20,463 nt of DNA from a virus: positions 1 to 20,463 of IMG/VR virus record IMGVR_UViG_3300035670_001465. One strand, written 5' to 3'. The notes beneath the pieces are model-generated. The model was given only the letters and a program-made list of their open reading frames with translations, ran no database searches and had not been told where the DNA came from. Numbering within the stretch: position 1 is the stretch's first letter; each line of letters begins with the position of its first letter. The position numbers were made by a program, and so were the translations under genes. Below, piece after piece: positions 6,691 through 10,962 of the stretch.

Positions 6691-6769
6691 GCACGTGCGT
6701 GTGCGTGTGTGTACGTGTGTGCGTGAGCGTGCGAGTGTGGGGGCGGGCGTGGGCCAGGGTGGGGTGGGG
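6691..6769. repeat. Alternating GT tract followed by six G-runs (Z-DNA / G-quadruplex candidate)
   Basis: From 6691 to about 6737 purines and pyrimidines alternate almost without break (GCACGTGCGTGTGCGTGTGT and on). From 6739 to 6769 there are G-runs of 5, 3, 3, 3, 4 and 4 separated by one to three bases on the plus strand, enough for a G-quadruplex. Both are strong departures from the AT-rich surroundings. Confidence 0.7.
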
Positions 6770-6897
6770 CGCTACTGTATACACTTTCTCCCACAGATCA
6801 GGTATTTACACTCTAAATGAGAACACTTCTCGTTGAATATTCATGCATATGTTTGCACACAAAATGCTACACAAACCCTATGCAACTATCTATGAAA

Positions 6898-6917
6898 TAC
6901 TGTATGTATGTACAGGT
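6898..6917. promoter_or_regulatory. LexA-like box 1 (CTG-N10-CAG)
   Basis: TACTGTATGTATGTACAG: CTG at 6900-6902 and CAG at 6913-6915 with ten bases between, matching the gammaproteobacterial SOS box pattern CTG(TA-rich N10)CAG. A second box lies 41 bp away. Confidence 0.45.
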
Positions 6918-6938
6918 ATATGAAGTTAATAGTGTATT

Positions 6939-6958
6939 TACTGTATGAATGTACAGTT
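6939..6958. promoter_or_regulatory. LexA-like box 2 (CTG-N10-CAG)
   Basis: TACTGTATGAATGTACAG: CTG at 6941-6943, CAG at 6954-6956. It differs from box 1 by one base over the 18-base core, so the two are true repeats about four helical turns apart. A weaker third version at 7013-7029 has a nine-base gap. Confidence 0.45.
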
Positions 6959-7036
6959 ATGGATAGTATTGATTAAGATGATAGAAGTAAGTGGAATTAT
7001 CGATAATGGGTGTACTGTAAATGTAACAGAAATGCT

Positions 7037-7065
7037 AAGATGTTGGGTCTGAGTCACAAATAACT
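7037..7065. repeat. Imperfect direct repeat, left copy
   Basis: AAGATGTTGGGTCTGAGTCA followed by ...ATAACT; its partner lies at 7342-7369, differing by two substitutions in the 20-base core. The pair brackets the AT-rich motif cluster. Confidence 0.7.
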
Positions 7066-7092
7066 TGACAACTACAACCAAACTCATATACC
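7065..7092 (+). promoter_or_regulatory. Rightward sigma70-type promoter candidate
   Basis: TTGACA at 7065-7070, 16-base spacer, TATACC at 7087-7092. Perfect -35, moderate -10. It overlaps the end of the left direct repeat and would read into the AT-rich cluster. Confidence 0.45.
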
Positions 7093-7241
7093 ATAGGGTA
7101 ACAACCCTCATTGAAAGTGATACACTATAAGTGATACATATATAACACTTACATATATCACTTACTATATATACTTAAAATACTATTCTTAAGATATAAG
7201 AACATATACATAACACTTACTATAGACACTTACATAAGTAC

Positions 7242-7270
7242 TTGTAATAATATTCATATAAGTGTATAAT
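7242..7270 (+). promoter_or_regulatory. Rightward sigma70-type promoter with motif copy against the -10
   Basis: TTGTAA at 7242-7247, 17-base spacer, perfect TATAAT at 7265-7270. A TAAGTG copy (7259-7264) directly abuts the -10, so a protein bound to it would compete with RNA polymerase. Predicted start near 7277, about 220 nt before the first rightward gene. Confidence 0.5.
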
Positions 7271-7341
7271 AGATATAAATAGAATACTTAAGTATAAGAA
7301 CACTTAAATAAGACACTTAAGTGATTCATTGTAAGTGAAGC

Positions 7342-7369
7342 AAAGATGTCGGGTCTGAGGCATATAACT
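7342..7369. repeat. Imperfect direct repeat, right copy
   Basis: AAGATGTCGGGTCTGAGGCA, then ATAACT; partner of the copy at 7037-7065, offset about 305 bp. Confidence 0.7.
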
Positions 7370-7393
7370 ACCCTATACTTGTGCTATCTATCT

Positions 7394-7421
7394 GTAGCCA
7401 CTTAAAGCGTAGCCGCTTAAA
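7394..7421. repeat. Two direct repeats GTAGCC[A/G]CTTAAA
   Basis: GTAGCCACTTAAA at 7394-7406 and GTAGCCGCTTAAA at 7409-7421, a 15-bp period. The first contains one of the CACTTA hexamers; the second is a one-base variant of it. Confidence 0.7.
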
Positions 7422-7495
7422 TGCTACATTGTAAGTGATTCCGCAGTGACTGAGTGAGCAAAGCGAACGAAGGAACGAGGACTAACCCTTGACGC

Positions 7496-7747
7496 ATGAA
7501 GAAAAAGAAAATATACCTAAGAGAAAATCACCTATTCAATGACTTTATCAATGCAGTCTATCGTGATAAGTTAGATCAGGTACATATACCCCATAGCGAT
7601 GTATTCTATGTCCGTGCAGCTTTAGAAAAACGTACAGGTACAAGATTCCCATTGCAACAGGTAGAGATGGCAATGAAGGCAGAAGGTTGGTCTGAAGGTA
7701 GGATACTTAAGAGTGATCACAGATATAAGGGTAATAAAAATGTCTGA
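7496..7747 (+). CDS. Hypothetical small protein, 83 aa, first gene of the rightward arm
   Basis: Unrecognised basic protein starting MKKKKIYLRENHLFNDF; a likely alpha-helical body with YVRAALEKRTGTRFPLQQVE near residues 43-62. No membrane segment. The start at ATG 7496 lacks a well-placed Shine-Dalgarno (GAGGA is about 15 bases away), so the start is provisional. It overlaps the next gene by 8 nt, and is the first gene after the control region. Confidence 0.65.
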   Translation: MKKKKIYLRENHLFNDFINAVYRDKLDQVHIPHSDVFYVRAALEKRTGTRFPLQQVEMAMKAEGWSEGRILKSDHRYKGNKNV

Positions 7748-8057
7748 CTTTCCTGAGAGATATAAAAAGCTAGGGTTTACTGGGTATAACCAACCTAAGA
7801 AATCTAACCGTCCTGAAAAGAAAGAGATGGTAGTGGCTAAGGAAGGTGACAAGGTTAAGCTGATCCATTACGGTGATGCATCTATGGGTCACAATTACAG
7901 TGATGAGGCTCGTAAGAACTTCAAAGCAAGGCATGCTAAGAATATAGCTAAAGGTAAGTTATCAGCAGCTTATTGGGCTGACAAGCGTTTGTGGGCAGGT
8001 CCTAGTGGATCTAAGAAGGAACCCCCTAAGTCTCAGAAAGTTAAATTCGGGAAATAA
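7740..8057 (+). CDS. DUF6321-like small basic phage protein, 105 aa
   Basis: Contains KVKLIHYGDASMGHNYSDEA (residues 38-57) and RKNFKARHAKNIAKGKLSAAYWADK (58-82), a pattern I associate with DUF6321 of marine phages and large DNA viruses. The RKxFxARH...KxKxSAxYW core is highly basic and likely binds nucleic acid or a protein partner; its role is not known. The frame is open from 7713, but ATG 7740 has AAGGG eight bases upstream and starts on the conserved region, so I choose it. The gene overlaps its predecessor by 8 nt and is followed two bases later by the 295-residue gene. Confidence 0.75.
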   Translation: MSDFPERYKKLGFTGYNQPKKSNRPEKKEMVVAKEGDKVKLIHYGDASMGHNYSDEARKNFKARHAKNIAKGKLSAAYWADKRLWAGPSGSKKEPPKSQKVKFGK

Positions 8058-8059
8058 TC

Positions 8060-8947
8060 ATGCTTAAAAAGCAACTAGGTAAAGCGTTTGCATCAAACGT
8101 TGCCCAACAATCAGGCAGGGGCAGAGTTAAAGAAGCTTTAAAACGTGAAGTTAAAGAAGAAGGTATATCTGATAAAAAAGCTAGAGAGATAGCTAAACAG
8201 GAAGGTATTACAGTAGAAGAAGCTAGAATGCGTCGAGGGGTGACAGACGAAGAAGCAAAAAATAAAGCTCATTTTCTCATGAGACAAGCAGAGGGTAAAG
8301 AGACTGCTGTACGTACTACGGGTGTTAAACAAGATAGAGACACAAGTGGGTTTAAAAAAGAAGCATCTCATGGCGGGAATAAAACGTTAGCAATACAGAA
8401 CGTTGATACAAAAACAGGTAGAACGGTATCGACAAAAACAGATACGGATAAAAACTCAACACTACGTGCTACGGAAAGAAGGCAAGCCAGAAGAGCAGCA
8501 GGTGAAGCTATGTACGAAGCTGGATTAAAAGAAGCAGCTAAGACTCGTGCTAAAGAGGCTGTTGCTGGTTTGGGTATTGCTAGTGCAGGTTACGCTACAG
8601 TTAAAGCATTAAGTAAAGATGAAGAAGAACAAGATAAAAGATCTACAGAAAGAAGGGATACAGGTTCTGAAAATAAACGAGGTGATTCAGGACCTAGGGA
8701 TGAGCGTGTAAACAAAGAAGACTACCCAACTTACCGTAAAGATACTAAGAGTGCTGAATCTTTCCGTGAAGCATTTAAGAGTGCTAAAGATGAAGGTAAA
8801 GATTCATTTTCGTGGGAAGGTAGAAAGTACAGCACAGAAGAAGCTAGTGGTATGGCTAAAGGTGGTATGGTAAAAGCTAAGAAGAAAGTAGTTAAACCTA
8901 AAGCTTTTAGCGTAGGTGGTTATGCAAAAATGTACGGAAAGAAATAA
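8060..8947 (+). CDS. Highly charged phage protein with C-terminal SFREAF/Y-S-T-E motif, 295 aa
   Basis: Very Lys/Arg/Glu-rich, predicted largely helical or disordered. Residues 1-80 are charged helices with repeated EEA/KKAR patterns; 90-145 is polar linker; 145-190 holds a short hydrophobic stretch AGLGIASAGYATVKAL; the C-terminus has SAESFREAFKSAKDEG (231-246) and FSWEGRKYSTEEA (250-262), followed by MAKGGMVK. The SFREAF...FxWxGxxYxT motif recurs in phage proteins near head genes in my recollection. It could be a virion-internal or head-associated protein, but nothing proves it. The gene follows its predecessor by 2 nt; the Shine-Dalgarno is weak (GGGA). Confidence 0.7.
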   Translation: MLKKQLGKAFASNVAQQSGRGRVKEALKREVKEEGISDKKAREIAKQEGITVEEARMRRGVTDEEAKNKAHFLMRQAEGKETAVRTTGVKQDRDTSGFKKEASHGGNKTLAIQNVDTKTGRTVSTKTDTDKNSTLRATERRQARRAAGEAMYEAGLKEAAKTRAKEAVAGLGIASAGYATVKALSKDEEEQDKRSTERRDTGSENKRGDSGPRDERVNKEDYPTYRKDTKSAESFREAFKSAKDEGKDSFSWEGRKYSTEEASGMAKGGMVKAKKKVVKPKAFSVGGYAKMYGKK

Positions 8948-8950
8948 GAA

Positions 8951-9121
8951 ATGAAAACTTGTCCTTCATGTCCTACCCCAGCTAAGTGCAAGAAAGCAGG
9001 TAAGTGTTTAATGGCTAAGATGGCAAAAGGTGGAATGAGTAAGCTCAAATCCCCTTCTATCATGGTAGCCATTGCAATGCCTAAGACACCTAAAGTAAAA
9101 GTACCTAAAGCAAAGAAGTAA
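8951..9121 (+). CDS. Small Cys/Lys-rich protein, 56 aa
   Basis: Begins MKTCPSCPTPAKCKKAGKC: cysteines at 4, 7, 13 and 19 (CxxC-x5-C-x5-C), a plausible zinc-binding cluster, followed by MAKMAKGGMSK, which resembles the MAKGGM tail of the preceding 295-residue protein, and a Lys-Pro-rich end (PKTPKVKVPKAKK). It is too short for a normal cut-off but lies neatly between its neighbours, 3 nt and 4 nt apart. Unrecognised family; likely nucleic-acid binding from its charge. Confidence 0.65.
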   Translation: MKTCPSCPTPAKCKKAGKCLMAKMAKGGMSKLKSPSIMVAIAMPKTPKVKVPKAKK

Positions 9122-9125
9122 GATA

Positions 9126-9293
9126 ATGAAACCCACTAAAGCACAGAAGAAAGTGAAGAAGGTTATGGGTGAATTTAAGGAAGGTACACTTCACTCAGGC
9201 AAGAAGGGACCTGTTGTAAAGAGTCCTAAGCAAGCCATTGCTATTGCTTTGAGTGAAGCTGGAATAGCTAAAAAGAAACCTAAAGCTAAATGA
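9126..9293 (+). CDS. DUF6496-like small basic protein, 55 aa
   Basis: Reads KKVMGEFKEGTLHSGKKGPV (residues 11-30) and VKSPKQAIAIALSEAG (31-46), the pattern I recognise from the DUF6496 family of small basic proteins in phages and bacteria. Function is unknown; its charge suggests nucleic acid binding. The stop overlaps the next gene's ATG (ATGA), implying coupled translation. It lies four bases after the Cys-rich gene. Confidence 0.8.
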   Translation: MKPTKAQKKVKKVMGEFKEGTLHSGKKGPVVKSPKQAIAIALSEAGIAKKKPKAK

Positions 9294-9646
9294 CTATATC
9301 TGCCACATATAAATCCCGCAGTATAGGTGTTAATCTAACTGCGGGATCTGATAATACTATTTATGAGTGTCCTAATAATTGGACAGCTCATATGGTTTTA
9401 TTGTTTGTGACTAATCATGGTAGCGGCAATAAAACACTAACCATTGAATGGTATGACAGTAGCACTAGTACGTGGTATTACATTTTAGGTGGATATACTT
9501 TAAATGGGTACGGGTATCTTATGCTAGCTGATAGTTATCTTGTGCTTAATGCAGGTGATAAGATGCGTATCACACCAGAAGCAGGTTCTAGTATGAGTGC
9601 TACGGTAACAGTAGAAGAGTACTTTGATCCAGCTAATAGGGCATAG
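9290..9646 (+). CDS. Probable small virion protein with beta-sandwich fold, 118 aa
   Basis: The sequence alternates short hydrophobic strands and Ser/Thr/Gly turns with almost no charged runs, in contrast to its basic neighbours. DNTIYECPNNWTAHMVLLFV (residues 21-40), LTIEWYDSSTSTWYYIL (49-65), YLMLADSYLVLNAGDKMRI (75-93) and a SATVTVEEYFD end resemble small structural proteins of marine phages that carry a single jelly-roll-like domain. A decoration or neck/tail accessory role is likely but unproven. ATG 9290 overlaps the preceding stop. Confidence 0.65.
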   Translation: MTISATYKSRSIGVNLTAGSDNTIYECPNNWTAHMVLLFVTNHGSGNKTLTIEWYDSSTSTWYYILGGYTLNGYGYLMLADSYLVLNAGDKMRITPEAGSSMSATVTVEEYFDPANRA

Positions 9647-9648
9647 TA

Positions 9649-10047
9649 ATGGGGCGTACTAACGAAAAGCTTTGGAACTCCGTAGTCAAGCAAGTAAAAG
9701 CACAAAGTAAAGGTGGGGATCCTGGAGAATGGTCAGCTAGAAAAGCACAGTTAGCAGGTAAGATATATAAAGATAAAGGTGGTGGGTACACAGGCGAAAA
9801 GACTAAAGCCCAAAAGAGTTTAAGTAAGTGGACTAAAGAAGATTGGGGTACTAAGTCAGGTAAGCCCTCCACACAGGGACCAAAGGCTACAGGTGAAAGG
9901 TACTTACCCAAGAAGGCTAGAGAGGCACTATCACCCGCAGAATACGCAGCTACTACAAAAGCTAAACGAGAGGGTACAAAGCAAGGTAAGCAGTTTGTGA
10001 GCCAACCTAAAGCTATTGCAAAGAAGGTTCGACCTTACAGGGACTAA
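9649..10047 (+). CDS. DUF5872-like basic protein, 132 aa
   Basis: Residues 24-67 hold the DUF5872 pattern as I recall it: DPGEWSARKAQLAGKIYKDK, then GGGYTGEKTKAQKSL and SKWTKEDWGTK. A second common phage block follows, REALSPAEYAATTKAKREGT (91-110) and KQFVSQPKAIAKKVRPYRD. The protein is strongly basic. DUF5872 appears in phages and large eukaryotic DNA viruses; role unknown. It starts two bases after the preceding stop without a clear Shine-Dalgarno, so translation is probably coupled. Confidence 0.8.
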   Translation: MGRTNEKLWNSVVKQVKAQSKGGDPGEWSARKAQLAGKIYKDKGGGYTGEKTKAQKSLSKWTKEDWGTKSGKPSTQGPKATGERYLPKKAREALSPAEYAATTKAKREGTKQGKQFVSQPKAIAKKVRPYRD

Positions 10048-10051
10048 TGAC

Positions 10052-10429
10052 ATGGCAAGACAATTAACTGAACAACAGCAAAAGTTTCTTGATGTATTAT
10101 TCGATGAGGCAGGAGGGGACGTTAATCGTGCTAAAGTACTAGCAGGGTATTCACCTACCTACTATACCCGTGATATCATCAAGGGGCTTAAAGAAGAGAT
10201 CCTAGAAGCTACACAAATCTTTATGGCACGTAATGCTCCACGTGCAGCTATGTCCCTTGTAGATGGCATGGTAGATCCTACAGAGTTAGGCATCAGAGAT
10301 AAGCTTAATGCAGCTAAAGACTTATTGGATCGTGTAGGTTTAGCTAAGACAGAGAAGATGCAAATTGAAACAAATAATGGGTTAATGATTCTGCCACCCA
10401 AAGATAGTAATTCTCAAGATGATGAATAA
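10052..10429 (+). CDS. terS: Small terminase subunit (probable), 125 aa
   Basis: The N-terminal half carries a helix-turn-helix of the small-terminase kind, QQKFLDVLFDEAGGDVNRAK then VLAGYSPTYYTRD (approximately residues 9-40), and the rest is helical, ending acidic (DSNSQDDE). In head modules this protein recognises the phage packaging site and loads the large subunit. ATG 10052 is preferred over an upstream in-frame ATG at 10016 because the latter overlaps the basic gene before it; AGGG lies nine bases upstream. Position two genes before terL fits. The assignment is from motif and context. Confidence 0.75.
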   Translation: MARQLTEQQQKFLDVLFDEAGGDVNRAKVLAGYSPTYYTRDIIKGLKEEILEATQIFMARNAPRAAMSLVDGMVDPTELGIRDKLNAAKDLLDRVGLAKTEKMQIETNNGLMILPPKDSNSQDDE

Positions 10430-10431
10430 TT

Positions 10432-10962
10432 ATGGCACACAGTGTATTGCCATTAAGAAAGGCTGCAGGTAAGTGGTTATTACCTCAACCTAAAGATGCA
10501 GCTGAAACAGGAGAGTATGTACCTATACCCATGACAGTAAAGCTTGTAAATCCACCGTTTGGATACAAGTTTTCTGAAGAGACTAAGATGCTCTTAATAC
10601 CCATACCCCATGAACTAGACGCATTAGAGAAGGCTAAGAAGTATTTAAAACAATATCCATCTCGTAATGTAGCTGCATGGCTAACTAAGGTTACAGGTAG
10701 ATATATAAGTCATGTAGGTCTACTACAACGTGTAAAGAATGAGCGACAAAGAAAAGCCAAAATTAGCTTACTTAGGTCATGGGCCAGAAGGTACAAAGAA
10801 GCCCTTGAGCTTGCGGAAAAATACGAAGACAAGAAAGGTACAAAAATCTACAACCAAGCCAAAAAGATCGTTGAAAGTGCCAGACATCTCGATCCAGAAT
10901 ACAAGTCAGGAGGAGATACAGAGACAAGAAGTACTCATACAGAAAGTACAGCAGGACAATAA
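10432..10962 (+). CDS. Hypothetical HTH-like protein between terminase genes, 176 aa
   Basis: Unrecognised protein, basic in its second half. The N-terminus has a short strand-rich part (YVPIPMTVKLVNPPFGYKF), and residues about 63-110 contain two or three helices, EKAKKYLKQYPSRNVAAWLT then KVTGRYISHVGLLQRVKNER, resembling a helix-turn-helix, followed by SWARRYKEALELAEKYE. It could assist DNA recognition by the terminase (inference from position only). Its last 224 nt overlap the large-terminase frame. The tail from about residue 158 (GGDTETRSTHTESTAGQ) looks low-complexity and may be dispensable. Confidence 0.65.
   Translation: MAHSVLPLRKAAGKWLLPQPKDAAETGEYVPIPMTVKLVNPPFGYKFSEETKMLLIPIPHELDALEKAKKYLKQYPSRNVAAWLTKVTGRYISHVGLLQRVKNERQRKAKISLLRSWARRYKEALELAEKYEDKKGTKIYNQAKKIVESARHLDPEYKSGGDTETRSTHTESTAGQ

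Larger units (their letters stand above)
7128..7437. repeat. Cluster of twelve CACTTA/TAAGTG hexamers
   Basis: CACTTA occurs at 7146, 7159, 7214, 7227, 7301, 7314 and 7399, and its complement TAAGTG at 7128, 7259, 7318, 7332 and 7432. The copies at 7314 and 7318 form the palindrome CACTTAAGTG; a related ATACTTAAGTAT is at 7284-7295. Roughly 0.2 copies would be expected by chance in AT-rich DNA of this length (my estimate). Such density fits operators or origin iterons. Confidence 0.75.
6226..7495. other. 1.27 kb non-coding control region between divergent gene arms
   Basis: No frame here shows a credible gene: the longest (6339-6539 minus, 6375-6608 plus) are translations of the short repeats. 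The region separates the leftward arm from the rightward arm and changes composition sharply, from repeat-rich (6375-6442), to GT/G-rich (6691-6769), to very AT-rich (about 6830-7330). It contains palindromes, LexA-like boxes, candidate promoters in both directions and a dense short-motif cluster, all listed separately. Divergent promoters and possibly the replication origin are the likeliest contents. Confidence 0.8.

Noticed and set aside
7128-7437. CRISPR array, considered because of regularly recurring short repeats
   Set aside because: Repeats are only six bases, lie in both orientations and have irregular spacing.
7443-7485. GAGTGAGCAAAGCGAACGAAG-like stretch considered as tRNA or small RNA
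   Set aside because: No cloverleaf or T-loop sequence could be formed; it is a short GA-rich low-complexity run common in many genomes.
10909-10916. Strong Shine-Dalgarno-like AGGAGGAG upstream of the terminase P-loop
   Set aside because: No ATG, GTG or TTG follows at a usable distance in the terminase frame, so it does not mark the gene start.
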